A program made the position numbers and the translations under genes. Shown in pieces: positions 16,975 to 25,888 of a stretch of 64,000 bases of DNA. The notes beneath the pieces are model-generated. The model saw nothing but the letters and a program-made list of their open reading frames with translations, ran no database searches and had not been told where the DNA came from. The stretch's first letter is position 1. Each line of letters begins with the position of its first letter. This DNA comes from Thiosocius teredinicola. GTDB taxonomy: Bacteria; Pseudomonadota; Gammaproteobacteria; Chromatiales; Chromatiaceae. The DNA lies in contig NZ_CP019936.1 in the NCBI RefSeq assembly GCF_002009425.1, forward strand, positions 1,101,001 through 1,165,000, given 5' to 3'.

Positions 16975-17292
16975 TCAGGTCGGCGCGTCTTCCGACGAGT
17001 CGCGCGTGTGTGGGGTGTCACCCGGCATGCCGGCCGCCACCAGGCCGAGCATCGGGTCGAGTTGGCCCATGGCGTCGAGTTCCGCCATGTCGTCATAGCC
17101 GCCAACGTGGTGATCGCCAATGAAAATCTGTGGTACCGTTCTTCGGTTGCTGCGCTGCAGCATTTCGCTCATCAGACCGTGGTCCAGATCGATGCGCTTT
17201 TCTTCCCAGTTCATCCCTTTGCGTTGCAGCAGCATTTTCGCGCGCACGCAATAGGGGCACATCGCGGTGGTATACATGACGATTTCCGGCAT
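16975..17292 (-). CDS. grxC: Glutaredoxin 3 (GrxC)
   Basis: 105-residue dithiol glutaredoxin. The active site is CPYC (residues 12-15), with the TVPQIFIGDHHVGGYDD cis-Pro and glutathione-binding region intact. It reduces protein disulfides and glutathione mixed disulfides in the cytoplasm. It carries a C-terminal tail of about 20 residues (GMPGDTPHTRDSSEDAPT) beyond the usual fold. GGAGAA lies just before the start codon on the minus strand. It is transcribed away from pepN. Confidence 0.94.
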   Translation of the reverse strand: MPEIVMYTTAMCPYCVRAKMLLQRKGMNWEEKRIDLDHGLMSEMLQRSNRRTVPQIFIGDHHVGGYDDMAELDAMGQLDPMLGLVAAGMPGDTPHTRDSSEDAPT

Positions 17293-17448
17293 GCTGTTCT
17301 CCTATGAATGGCTATTGTCATCGTAGCAACCAGCGATCGTCGGCGAAACCGGGGATTTACCCATTGGCTGGCCGCGGTTTGGGGGCTTCGCGCCGCCTCA
17401 CCGGCTCGCTATGATCCAACCCATTAAGCTGCCAAACCGAGATTCGCC

Positions 17449-20085
17449 ATGAAAGAAGCCTCACCGCGCACGATTCGCCTCAAGGACTATCAGCCGCCCG
17501 ACTACCTGATCGAAACGGTCGATCTGAGTTTCGACTTGCGTGAACAAGGAACGCGCGTCGTTTCGCGCCTGGCGATCAAGCGCAACCCGCAGGGGAAGGG
17601 AGGGGCGCTCAAGCTCAATGGCGAAGGCCTGGAGCCGGTGTGGACGCGACTGAACGGCAGCGAGATGTCGGCCGATCACTATCGGATCGACGAGGAGTCG
17701 CTGACCTTGCTCGACCCACCCGAGGCCTTCGTGCTCGAGAGCGAGGTAATCATCGCGCCGGAAAAGAACACCGCGCTGGAGGGTTTGTACCGCTCGGGCG
17801 GTATGTTCTGCACCCAATGCGAACCCGAAGGATTTCGCAAGATCACCTGGTTCCTCGACCGGCCGGACGTGATGGCCTGTTTCACCGTGCGCCTCGAGGC
17901 CGACAAGGCGCAGTACCCGGTGCTGTTGTCCAACGGCAATCCACGCGAGTCGGGGGATTTGGCCGATGGTCGCCACTATGCGGTCTGGGACGATCCGATT
18001 CCCAAGCCCAGCTACCTGTTCGCGCTGGTCGCCGGCGATCTGCGTTACATCGAAGACAGCCACAGCACGCCTTCGGGCCGCACGGTTCAACTGCGTCTGT
18101 ACGTTGAACCGGAGAATATCGATAAGTGCGACCACGCGATGCGTTCTTTAATCAACGCGATGCGATGGGATGAAGAGAAGTACGGTCGCGAGTATGACCT
18201 GGATGTCTACAACGTCGTCGCGGTAAACGACTTCAACATGGGCGCGATGGAAAATAAGGGGTTGAACGTCTTCAATTCCAAGTATGTGCTGGCGCGGGCG
18301 GACACCGCGACCGATACCGATTTTCTCGGCATCGAAGGCGTTATCGGGCACGAGTACTTCCACAACTGGACGGGCAACCGCATCACGTGCCGCGATTGGT
18401 TTCAGTTGTCGTTGAAGGAGGGCTTCACGGTCTTCCGCGACCAGGAGTTTTCGGCCGACATGGGTGCGCGTGGTGTGAAGCGGATAGAAGACGTGCGCAT
18501 GTTACGCGCACATCAGTTCGCCGAGGATGCCAGCCCGATGGCACATCCGATCCGCCCCGACAGCTATATCGAGATCAACAACTTCTACACCCTGACGGTC
18601 TACGAAAAAGGCGCCGAGGTGGTGCGCATGCAGGCGAACCTGCTCGGCCCCGAGCTGTTTCGCAAGGCAACCGACCTGTACTTCGAGCGGCACGATGGCC
18701 AGGCGGTCACGACCGAGGACTTTGTGCGCTGCATGGCCGATGCCTCGGGCAAGGATCTGGGCCAGATGCAGCATTGGTACGACTATGCCGGCACACCGCA
18801 GGTGAAGGTGCAATCCGAGTACGACCCAGAGGCACAAACCTTCGCGCTGACCTTCGAACAATCAGTGCCCGATACCCCTGGGCAGACCAATAAACCGCCC
18901 TTTCTGATCCCGATCGTGACCGGTCTGGTGGGTGCCGATGGTGACGATCTATCGGTATCGCTCGAAGCGGGCGGTGAAACCGCCACCGAGCACACGCTGC
19001 AGCTCACGCAGGCAAAACAGCAGTACGTCTTTCACGGGGTCGCGCAGAAACCGGTCCCTTCACTCCTGCGTGGCTTCAGTGCGCCGGTCAATCTCGATTA
19101 CGGCTATGCCGATGATGACCTGATGTTCCTGATGGCGCACGACAGTGATGGCTTCAACCGCTGGGATGCGGCGCAGACACTGGTTCGGCGTGTGTTGCTC
19201 GGCATGGTCCAGCAGTACCAGGATGGCGTCGAGATGCTGGTTCCCGACGGCGTACTCGAGGCATTCCGCCGCAGCCTGCTCGACGAGCAGGCACAGCCGG
19301 CGCTCGTTGCCGAGGTGTTGGCGCTGCCGTCGATCGGCTATCTGGGAGACTTCATGGAGACCGTGGACATCGACGGTCTGCACCTGGCGCGTGAAACCTT
19401 GCGTGCCATGATCGGGCGCGAGTTGGATCGCGAGTTGAACGACACCTATGCGGCGCTGCAGGAGGCAGGCGAGTATCAACCCACGCCGCAGGCCATCGGT
19501 CGTCGCAGCCTGAAGAACCGGGTTCTTGGTTATCTGGCATCGGCCAGCCTTGCGGGCGAGGAGTTATGTCGCCAGCAGTACCTCGCGCAACACAATATGA
19601 CTGATGTGATGGCGGCGTTGGCGTTGATAGCCGACGGTGATCACGCAGCGCGCGAAGAGGTGCTGGCCGATTTCGAGTCGCGCTGGCGGCGCGATGCCCT
19701 GGTGATGGATAAATGGTTCGGTGTGCAGGCGATGTCGAATCGCAGTGACACCCTCGATCGGGTCAAGGCGCTGATGCAACACCATGCGTTCTCGATGCAT
19801 AACCCGAACAAGGTGCGGGCGCTGATTGGCGCCTTTGCCAACGCCAACCCGGTACGCTTTCACGCCGCGGATGGTTCGGGCTACGAATTTCTCAAGAAGC
19901 GCGTGCTGGAACTCGATCCCGCCAACCCGCAGATCGCGGCCCGCCTGGTTCGTGCATTGTCGCGTTGGCGTCGCTACGACGAGGATCGTCAGGCGAAGAT
20001 GCGAGCGGTGCTCGAAGCCATTGTGGCTATCAAGGTGTCGAAGGATGTTTACGAAATCGCATCGAAGAGTCTCGATGGCGGTTGA
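17449..20085 (+). CDS. pepN: Aminopeptidase N (M1 metallopeptidase)
   Basis: 878-residue zinc aminopeptidase, close to the E. coli PepN length of about 870. The exopeptidase motif GAMEN is at residues 265-269. The zinc site HEYFH is at 301-305 with the third ligand Glu in the downstream WFQLSLKEGFTVFRDQE segment. It removes N-terminal residues from peptides in the cytoplasm. The gene is complete with no frame disruption. A UbiA-type gene begins 36 bases after the stop, so co-transcription is possible though the functions seem unrelated. Confidence 0.97.
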   Translation: MKEASPRTIRLKDYQPPDYLIETVDLSFDLREQGTRVVSRLAIKRNPQGKGGALKLNGEGLEPVWTRLNGSEMSADHYRIDEESLTLLDPPEAFVLESEVIIAPEKNTALEGLYRSGGMFCTQCEPEGFRKITWFLDRPDVMACFTVRLEADKAQYPVLLSNGNPRESGDLADGRHYAVWDDPIPKPSYLFALVAGDLRYIEDSHSTPSGRTVQLRLYVEPENIDKCDHAMRSLINAMRWDEEKYGREYDLDVYNVVAVNDFNMGAMENKGLNVFNSKYVLARADTATDTDFLGIEGVIGHEYFHNWTGNRITCRDWFQLSLKEGFTVFRDQEFSADMGARGVKRIEDVRMLRAHQFAEDASPMAHPIRPDSYIEINNFYTLTVYEKGAEVVRMQANLLGPELFRKATDLYFERHDGQAVTTEDFVRCMADASGKDLGQMQHWYDYAGTPQVKVQSEYDPEAQTFALTFEQSVPDTPGQTNKPPFLIPIVTGLVGADGDDLSVSLEAGGETATEHTLQLTQAKQQYVFHGVAQKPVPSLLRGFSAPVNLDYGYADDDLMFLMAHDSDGFNRWDAAQTLVRRVLLGMVQQYQDGVEMLVPDGVLEAFRRSLLDEQAQPALVAEVLALPSIGYLGDFMETVDIDGLHLARETLRAMIGRELDRELNDTYAALQEAGEYQPTPQAIGRRSLKNRVLGYLASASLAGEELCRQQYLAQHNMTDVMAALALIADGDHAAREEVLADFESRWRRDALVMDKWFGVQAMSNRSDTLDRVKALMQHHAFSMHNPNKVRALIGAFANANPVRFHAADGSGYEFLKKRVLELDPANPQIAARLVRALSRWRRYDEDRQAKMRAVLEAIVAIKVSKDVYEIASKSLDGG

Positions 20086-20121
20086 GATGCCGGCGTCGCG
20101 TGTTCTCAATGGGGCCGGCCT

Positions 20122-20988
20122 TTGACTCAAGCCGCAACTGAGCGCGTCGCCGATTGGCGAGAGGCGCTCAACCCGCCGATCTACCTTGTCTCGATACTGC
20201 CCGGTCTGGGGGTCTGGTGGTTGGCCCGGGGTGATGTGCAGTTCACTCTGGGGCTGTTGTTGGCCACGCTGGCGGTTGTGCTGGTGCAGCATGCGATCAA
20301 TCTCTATAACGATGCGGCTGACTGGCGGCTGGGTGCGGATACCGAGAAGCACGATTCGTGGGTGCGTGTTCACGACCAACGGCCGTCGGTTGCCGTCGTG
20401 CACGGCACTGTCGCCCTGCTCGTCGGAGGGCTGCTGGGTATTGTCGTGCTGTGGCTGCAGGACCAGCTGTGGTTGATGGCGGTCGCGCTGCCAATGGTGG
20501 GGCTCGGGTACCTCTATAACGCCGGAGAAAAACCGCTGTCGTACACTCATCTCGGTGAGTGGGTGACGGGCCTGTGCTACGGCCCCGGCGTGTTCGGTTG
20601 TCTGTGGCTGGTGGCCGGGCGCCCGGCCGACGCCTCTTGGGTCGCCGGCAGTTTGGCGTTCGCTGCGTTGGCGGTAGCGCTGCTGTTGTCGCATCAGCCG
20701 CCGCAGATCGAAACCGATCGCCGAGCCGGCAAGTATTCTTTCGCCGTGCGCTATGGTGTGCGCGCAACCAGGCTGACGGCACGCGTGCTGTTCACTGTGT
20801 TCGTCGTCGCGATGCTTGCCGGTGCCGCGTCCCGGGATGATTCCGTGGTGTGGTGGCTGCACGTGGCGGTCGCGGCAGTATTGATGGCCTACGTTGCTTC
20901 TGTCGGCATCAACCCCAAGACCATTCTGCTGAGCGCGAGCGCGTTCGTGTTGTCAGGATTGGCTGCCATGCACCTGGGCACTATCTAG
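20122..20988 (+). CDS. UbiA/MenA-type prenyltransferase family membrane protein
   Basis: 288-residue polytopic membrane protein. The first Asp-rich motif NLYNDAADWRLGAD (from residue 60) is the prenyl-diphosphate binding site of UbiA-superfamily enzymes, with spacing like MenA (NDxxDxxxGAD). A second Asp region appears as ETDRRAGKYSFAVRYG. About eight or nine membrane segments follow. The start is a TTG at 20122, since no in-frame ATG lies upstream with a ribosome binding site. It could prenylate a naphthoate or other aromatic acceptor; no menaquinone genes are nearby, so the substrate is left open. Confidence 0.82.
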   Translation: MTQAATERVADWREALNPPIYLVSILPGLGVWWLARGDVQFTLGLLLATLAVVLVQHAINLYNDAADWRLGADTEKHDSWVRVHDQRPSVAVVHGTVALLVGGLLGIVVLWLQDQLWLMAVALPMVGLGYLYNAGEKPLSYTHLGEWVTGLCYGPGVFGCLWLVAGRPADASWVAGSLAFAALAVALLLSHQPPQIETDRRAGKYSFAVRYGVRATRLTARVLFTVFVVAMLAGAASRDDSVVWWLHVAVAAVLMAYVASVGINPKTILLSASAFVLSGLAAMHLGTI

Positions 20989-21172
20989 CTCACCTTGTGC
21001 ACCTTTCGGTACTGCATAAATAGATCGATTTGAGTTATCCGTCGAGGTTGTCTAGGGTGGCGGATATGAGACTGGGTTGCCGGTAATTTCATGGCTCTGC
21101 GGCTGTTGCGTAGTGGTTGTGCGAATCCGCCGCTGGCGTGGTCATTCCCCAATAGCCGAAAGGAGCTACATC

Positions 21173-21601
21173 ATGCAAAAGCCGAAGTCAGGCGACACCG
21201 TTCGCGTGCATTACACAGGTACCCTGGATGACGGGACCGAGTTCGATACCTCGCGCGGCCGCGAACCGCTTGAATTTGCGATGGGAAAGGGACAACTGAT
21301 TGCGGGGTTCGAGAATGCCGTGGCCGATCTTGGTGTTGGGGAGAGCTGCAAGGTCACGCTTCCGCCGGAAGAGGCGTATGGCGAGGTCAACCAATCCATG
21401 GTTCAGGACGTGCCGCGCGAGTTGATGCCGGAAGGCGTGGAATTGCGCGAGGGTATGGTGTTGCAGGGGCAGAGCCAGGAGGGCCGTGTCGATAACTTCA
21501 CGGTCGTGTCTTTCACCGAAGAGACGGTGAAGCTGGATGCCAATCATCCGCTCGCCGGCAAGTCGTTGACCTTCGACATCGAGTTGATCGCGATCGTTTG
21601 A
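21173..21601 (+). CDS. FKBP-type peptidyl-prolyl cis-trans isomerase (SlyD/FkpB-like)
   Basis: 142-residue protein beginning with the FKBP core (VRVHYTGTLDDGTEFDTSRG) and with a SlyD-like insert-in-flap region (LPPEEAYGEVNQSMVQDVPRE). It lacks the His-rich metal-binding tail of SlyD, so it resembles the shorter SlyD/FkpB class. It would speed proline isomerisation and may act as a chaperone. ATG 21173 is chosen because AGGAG lies 8 bases upstream; the frame upstream of it is not supported. A long hairpin follows the stop. Confidence 0.9.
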   Translation: MQKPKSGDTVRVHYTGTLDDGTEFDTSRGREPLEFAMGKGQLIAGFENAVADLGVGESCKVTLPPEEAYGEVNQSMVQDVPRELMPEGVELREGMVLQGQSQEGRVDNFTVVSFTEETVKLDANHPLAGKSLTFDIELIAIV

Positions 21602-21610
21602 TGTCTGAGC

Positions 21611-21646
21611 AGCTGTGATCGATTCCCAGCGATATCGGTCACAGCT
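21611..21646. terminator. 13-bp hairpin after the FKBP gene
   Basis: AGCTGTGATCGAT (21611-21623) pairs with ATCGGTCACAGCT (21634-21646) with a single T-G wobble and a 10-base loop. It begins 10 bases after the FKBP stop codon. No T-run follows, so this is a terminator-like or mRNA-protecting structure rather than a clear intrinsic terminator. Confidence 0.5.
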
Positions 21647-21760
21647 CAATCCCGCCATTTCCGTCCGTCCTGGTCACTTTCTCCTTTACACAAGCCGGGT
21701 TAACACGGCGCCCCATACTGCGCGAAAATTCCCAAAATTCAGGTGTTGGAGAAGAGTTTG

Positions 21761-22591
21761 ATGGAACCACTGGTGCTCCTGGTGGACAACGGGTCGCGAC
21801 GTGCCGAGGCCACGTTGAGGCTACGCGAGTTGGCTGCGGCCCTCTCCGTGAAGCTAGAGAGGCCCGTGGCGCCGGTGTCTCTGCAGCATGCTGACAAAAT
21901 ACCTGCCGTCGAGTTGGGTGGTGAGCCTGCAAACGTCTTTGCCGAATATGTGCAAACGAGGCTGCAAGCGGGATGCCGAGAGTTCATCATATTGCCGCTG
22001 TTCTTCGGCGAAAGCAGGGCCCTGACCTCGTTCATTCCCCAGCAGGTGGCGCTACTTGCGCAGACGTATGGCGCTTTCGGTGTGCGCGTGGCCGACGTGA
22101 TCTCGCCGTTGCCCGCTGGTGAGTCGCGTTTGGTCGACATTGTGGCATCGCATATCGGGAAAGCAGCAGAGCATCTGGATCGTTCGATGACTCACGTCGT
22201 TCTGACCGATCACGGCTCGCCTACGCCGGTCGTGACCAATGTACGCAAATGGGTTGCACAGCAGCTTGCAGAGCGGCTTGGTGGCGGGATCCATCTCACG
22301 CAGGCAGTGATGGAGCGCCGCGAGGGCCCCGAGTACGACTTCAACGGGCGACTGTTGGCCGACGAGCTCGATCACATCGCCTCGAGCGATGATCAGGCAA
22401 GGGTTGTGGTCGCCATGATGTTCTTGTTGCCGGGTAAGCACGCCGGTGACGGCGGCGACATAGCGGAGATCTGCAGTGCTGCTACAGAGCGCAACTCCGG
22501 GCTTCGGCTGCAGGTATCCGCCCTGATCGGTGATCATCCTCTGTTGGTCGATATCCTGGCAGACAGGTTTGCAACTGCTGCTCGACGCTAG
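21761..22591 (+). CDS. CbiX-like tandem-domain chelatase homologue
   Basis: 276 residues forming two CbiX (sirohydrochlorin chelatase) half-domains. In the first half the usual catalytic histidines are absent: VDNGSRR stands where HGSR is normal, and LPLFFGES lacks the later His. The second half keeps both: TDHGSPTP and LLPGKHAGDGGDI. So one active site could remain. CbiX proteins insert cobalt or iron into sirohydrochlorin for cobalamin or sirohaem. ATG 21761 is chosen because GGAGAAG lies six bases upstream. In this organism sirohaem is needed for DsrAB, and CysG is encoded at 41.4-42.9 kb, so a second chelatase is a plausible but unproven role. Confidence 0.8.
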   Translation: MEPLVLLVDNGSRRAEATLRLRELAAALSVKLERPVAPVSLQHADKIPAVELGGEPANVFAEYVQTRLQAGCREFIILPLFFGESRALTSFIPQQVALLAQTYGAFGVRVADVISPLPAGESRLVDIVASHIGKAAEHLDRSMTHVVLTDHGSPTPVVTNVRKWVAQQLAERLGGGIHLTQAVMERREGPEYDFNGRLLADELDHIASSDDQARVVVAMMFLLPGKHAGDGGDIAEICSAATERNSGLRLQVSALIGDHPLLVDILADRFATAARR

Positions 22592-22641
22592 CGATATCAT
22601 TGCACCGCAGTGCCGGCGGTCTTGGTAGAAGGGAGGCTTGT

Positions 22642-23178
22642 GTGGTCGCGAGCATACGAAAAGCGGAGACCATCGATTGTGAGGGGATTCGCGACATCCA
22701 TGTGTCTGCGTTCCCTGAAAACGAGAGCGGATTGGTCGCGACGTTGGCGGAACGGCTGCTGACCGAGCGTACGTCGCCGGAAACGATCAGCTTGGTTGCC
22801 GAGGTCGACGGTCATCTGGTCGGCCACATAGCATTCAGCCCATTGGCGATGGAGTCCAACGCTGCTCGGATTGGATATGTACTGGCGCCGCTCGGCGTAC
22901 GACCCGAGTATCAGGGGGCCGGGGTCGGGGTAAAGCTGGTGGAGGCGGGCAGGCAGATGCTTTCAGATAACGGTGTCGACATGCTGTTCGTGTACGGCGA
23001 TCCGGCGTATTACGGCAGGTTTGGTTTCGATGCCGATTTGGCCAGTCACTTCCTGCCGCCGTACGAATTGACGTATCCGTTCGGTTGGCAGGCGATGGCT
23101 TTGCGGGACAGCGTATCTGATGTGCAACCTTGCACGCTCTCATGCGTGGCTGCGCTGCGCGACCCGGCACTGTGGTAA
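22642..23178 (+). CDS. GNAT-family N-acetyltransferase
   Basis: 178-residue protein with the GNAT fold. The acetyl-CoA motif A reads LGVRPEYQGAGVGVKLVEAG, a Q/RxxGxG/A-type loop, and YGDPAYYGRFGF is typical of the YhbS-like subgroup. The GTG at 22642 is chosen because GGGAGG (22631-22636) precedes it closely; the frame could extend to TTG 22600. It begins about 50 bases after the CbiX-like gene. The acceptor substrate cannot be told from the sequence. Confidence 0.85.
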   Translation: MVASIRKAETIDCEGIRDIHVSAFPENESGLVATLAERLLTERTSPETISLVAEVDGHLVGHIAFSPLAMESNAARIGYVLAPLGVRPEYQGAGVGVKLVEAGRQMLSDNGVDMLFVYGDPAYYGRFGFDADLASHFLPPYELTYPFGWQAMALRDSVSDVQPCTLSCVAALRDPALW

Positions 23179-23286
23179 GTGCCATGGTTGCGTGTTGCAG
23201 TTCCCGGGTGCAGCCCAGAGAGAGGTTGTGATCGGGATGCGAAGCGACTGTGCCGTCAACGTTTGGCTTATTCGCCGGTCGTCTGA

Positions 23287-23682
23287 ATGAAAAGAATCCT
23301 GTGGTGGTTTGTTTTATCGGCCATGCCGATGATCTCGTGGGGTGATTCATCCGTGGACTGGTTTCGTCTGAAAGAGATAACGACGTATCCCTATCAAGCC
23401 TCAGCAGAGAGGGTTCACTTCATTCAGTCTGCCGGCATGCAGATACAGACCGGTATGGATGTGTCTGAGGTCGTCGATATCCTGGGTCCGCCAGACGAAG
23501 TGCGAATACTGTACGCACCGGTCAAGACGGCCGCCGAGCCGGTCGGGCATTCTTATTGGTATGTGGTTCGCAGGCTCGCACCGAGCGGCAGCGCTGTGGA
23601 AAGGCAGGAGCAAGCAGTGCGCGTTATTTTTGATGTAAATGCCAAGGTGACGCGCGTCGATGGGATCGGTCTGCTGGATTAG
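23287..23682 (+). CDS. Small exported protein, BamE/SmpA-like fold possible
   Basis: 131 residues with a signal peptide (MKRILWWFVLSAMPMISWG). The mature part has the pattern GMQIQTGMDVSEVVDILGPPDEV, then a strand-rich region and FDVNAKVTRVDGIGL at the end. This helix-then-beta order with a LGPPDE-type turn resembles the SmpA/OmlA (BamE) domain, where a GxPxx motif sits after two short helices. No lipobox Cys is present, so it would be periplasmic. I assign the fold only tentatively. Confidence 0.7.
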   Translation: MKRILWWFVLSAMPMISWGDSSVDWFRLKEITTYPYQASAERVHFIQSAGMQIQTGMDVSEVVDILGPPDEVRILYAPVKTAAEPVGHSYWYVVRRLAPSGSAVERQEQAVRVIFDVNAKVTRVDGIGLLD

Positions 23683-23793
23683 GTGGCGGATTGGCTTATG
23701 CTCTCTGTTACGAACACAAATTGAACCAACGTTACCTTTGTAATGACCCGATTCGAACGGGCGGCTACCACCGGTACAGTGGACGCAATTGAT

Positions 23794-24228
23794 ATGAAAC
23801 GTATTGCCAGTATATCGGCGTTGTTTTTGCTGTTGGCAGGTTTCCCAATCGGGGCTGCAGGCGGCGAGAACGACACCGACAGCCGATTGAGTTTGCAGCT
23901 GACACCGAGCGAGGAGAATCAGTTCCTGTCCGAGATGCGCCAGATGCTGGCCAGTATCCAGGGCATACTCGCCGGAATAGGCAGCGAAGATCGCGAGTTG
24001 ATCGCGCGTTCAGCGAGGACATCCGGCAACCGAATGGCGCGCGCGACGCCAGATACTGTGCGGCAGAAGTTGCCTGAGGCGTTCAAGGAGTTGGGCGGTC
24101 CGACTCACCTGATGTTCGAAGAGTTGGCGATTCGTGCGGAAACCGACGATATGTCATCGTTGGCCGAGTTTACCGGGCAGTTGATGCATCAATGTTTGAA
24201 TTGTCATGCGAGCTTCAAGACCAATTGA
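23794..24228 (+). CDS. Exported c-type cytochrome, cytochrome c-prime-like
   Basis: About 144 residues. A signal peptide (MKRIASISALFLLLAGF) ends near AAGG. The body is helical and the single haem motif CLNCH lies almost at the C-terminus, in the order expected of four-helix cytochrome c-prime proteins. ATG 23794 puts the signal peptide first; the frame is open from 23743 but that adds 17 polar residues. Cytochromes c-prime bind nitric oxide or act as electron carriers; with a nap operon nearby, NO handling is possible, but the ligand side cannot be judged here. Confidence 0.78.
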   Translation: MKRIASISALFLLLAGFPIGAAGGENDTDSRLSLQLTPSEENQFLSEMRQMLASIQGILAGIGSEDRELIARSARTSGNRMARATPDTVRQKLPEAFKELGGPTHLMFEELAIRAETDDMSSLAEFTGQLMHQCLNCHASFKTN

Positions 24229-24306
24229 GCGCATCGGCTCAGCTTTCTCTTGTACCTGTGTCGCAATGAGGACTGATAGCCATGACGTCGGTGCCGGGGA
24301 ACTGAT

Positions 24307-24762
24307 ATGAAAATTTGGGTAGACGGTGATGCCTGTCCGGTGGTGATCAAAGAGATCTTGTTCAGGGCGGCCGAGCGGACGAAAGTTCTGGTCACGGTGG
24401 TTGCCAACCAGGCGGTGCGGATACCCCGTTCAAACTTCGTGCAAATGCTTCAGGTGCCGCGTGGTTTCGATGTCGCCGATGAGGAGATCGTCCGCAGAGT
24501 CGACGCCGGCGACCTCGTGATCACGAGCGATATCCCGCTGGCGGCAGATGTCATCGACAAGGGCGGCGTTGCGTTGAGCCCTCGAGGCGAGCTGTTCACC
24601 AAGGACAACGTCAAAGCGCGACTCAATATGCGGGATTTTCTCGACACCATGCGCTCCAGCGGTTTCGACACGGGTGGGCCGCCGGCACTCAGCAGCAACG
24701 ACAGGAAGGCGTTTGCCGACCATCTCGATCGCGTGCTGACCAAAGCGACGGGTGGCAATTGA
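24307..24762 (+). CDS. YaiI/YqxD family protein (DUF188)
   Basis: 151-residue protein starting [18 protein letters not shown], the signature of the DUF188 family (PIN-like fold with conserved Asp residues, here [17 protein letters not shown]). Members are widespread and conserved, but their biochemical role is not established; a nuclease-like fold is suggested by the acidic residues. The last stretch ([17 protein letters not shown]) is also conserved. It lies between an exported cytochrome and a small membrane protein with no obvious functional link. Confidence 0.92.
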   Translation: MKIWVDGDACPVVIKEILFRAAERTKVLVTVVANQAVRIPRSNFVQMLQVPRGFDVADEEIVRRVDAGDLVITSDIPLAADVIDKGGVALSPRGELFTKDNVKARLNMRDFLDTMRSSGFDTGGPPALSSNDRKAFADHLDRVLTKATGGN

Positions 24763-24790
24763 TACAGGCTAGGCCGATCGGGAGAAAAGC

Positions 24791-25273
24791 ATGACAGAAG
24801 ACAAGAAGTCCTGGTGGCACACTCTCCCGGGTGTGTTGACCGCATTGGCCGGCGTAATTACCGCGGTCGCCACATTGATCGGTGTGTTGAGCAAGATCGG
24901 TGTGTTTGACGAACCGGGTGCTCAGCAGACCTCGTCGACGCAGGTATCGGTCACCGAATCCGGCACTAACACACCGGTACAGACGACCGACGGTTGGGCA
25001 ATTATCGGTAAGCTCAAAAACGGTCGCTTCTACGATCTCAAGTTGATGGTTCACGAAGATGCACCGGCCATTGGCCGGCGCTACGATGTCGTGGAGGATT
25101 TCCGGGTGGTGCAGAAGCGTTACTCCGACCGCGAGGAGCAGGGACAGGTGATCACACTCGGCAAAGTGCAACGCGGCGATTCGGTGGAGATTCTCGATAT
25201 CTATGCAAAAACGCCCAGCAGCCAGGCCGTGCCGGTATGGGCGAAACTCCGCGCTGCTCTTCACCAGCGATGA
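24791..25273 (+). CDS. Single-pass membrane protein, unknown, possibly frameshifted at its end
   Basis: 160 residues. Residues 1-10 are charged, then one transmembrane helix (about 12-37, LPGVLTALAGVITAVATLIG), a Ser/Thr-rich linker and a folded C-terminal domain (GWAIIGKLKNGRFYDLKL to DSVEILDIYAK). It begins 29 bases after the DUF188 gene, with GGAGAAAA just upstream. At the 3' end the frame closes at 25271-25273, but another frame continues in protein-like sequence to 25358 (see next entry), so the C-terminus may have been changed by a frameshift or a sequencing error. No family is recognised. Confidence 0.68.
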   Translation: MTEDKKSWWHTLPGVLTALAGVITAVATLIGVLSKIGVFDEPGAQQTSSTQVSVTESGTNTPVQTTDGWAIIGKLKNGRFYDLKLMVHEDAPAIGRRYDVVEDFRVVQKRYSDREEQGQVITLGKVQRGDSVEILDIYAKTPSSQAVPVWAKLRAALHQR

Positions 25274-25358
25274 ACTGCGGGCATCGGTGCATGAGCGTGC
25301 GCGCTATTGCCTGGAGTTGAACCGGGCTGCCGTACCGCCGGAGATTGATTGGCAGTAA
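25274..25358 (+). other. Candidate out-of-frame tail of the preceding gene
   Basis: In the +1 frame relative to the gene ending at 25273, an uninterrupted stretch encodes FTSDELRASVHERARYCL and continues to PPEIDWQ before TAA at 25356-25358. This looks like real coding sequence (an amphipathic helix and a clean ending) but has no start codon or ribosome binding site of its own. A single-base slip somewhere near 25235-25260 would join the two frames. Weak evidence. Confidence 0.35.
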
Positions 25359-25522
25359 ATGGCGGTCAAAGCCTTTTGCGAAGGCACGCTCCTGTAGGTT
25401 TTCCGCATGCAGAACAAGATTGTCTGCACGGCAACGATTGACGCTGTCGAATGGTGTGATGTCGGCAAGGTCTGCCGATAAGATAAAGAACACTTCGATC
25501 AGGAACTGAGCCTCGCTAGGCC

Positions 25523-25888
25523 ATGGAACACTTCATCGACTATGCGACCGCAAGCACCGGCCGAATGGTGGTTTTGGCCGCGGGGCTGTTGCTGGCAGTC
25601 ATTGCGTGGTGGAAGCTGGTCCGCTCGGATTGCCCGCTTATCCTGAAAATACTGGCCTTCCCGATACCACTGATTCCGGTTATCGGAGCCTTCATCGTGC
25701 TGTGGACACTCAGTATGCCGGCACGCCAGTCGAAAGACCTGCGTGCCGCGATGAATCACTATGGTCAAGGTGGCCGCTTTATCGGCAACGGATCCGGTGA
25801 ATTCACCTACAGTGATCCGCCGGACGAGGCACCGGACAGGCCGGTGAAGTTCAAGCCTTTGTTCTGGCGCAGAAAGCGACGTCGCTGA
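25523..25888 (+). CDS. Small membrane protein, unknown
   Basis: 121 residues with two transmembrane helices (about 14-32, VVLAAGLLLAVIAWWKL, and 40-62, LKILAFPIPLIPVIGAFIVLW) joined by a short loop. A polar tail follows (QGGRFIGNGSGEFTYSDPP) and ends in a strongly basic segment (FWRRKRRR). No ribosome binding site is strong, but the hydrophobic pattern and codon use are protein-like. I do not recognise the family. It follows the single-pass protein after about 250 bases and precedes the TonB receptor region. Confidence 0.65.
   Translation: MEHFIDYATASTGRMVVLAAGLLLAVIAWWKLVRSDCPLILKILAFPIPLIPVIGAFIVLWTLSMPARQSKDLRAAMNHYGQGGRFIGNGSGEFTYSDPPDEAPDRPVKFKPLFWRRKRRR

Noticed and set aside
21001..21172. 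Possible small RNA or leader before the FKBP gene
   Set aside because: No stable structure with a T-run and no strong promoter was seen; left as plain intergenic.
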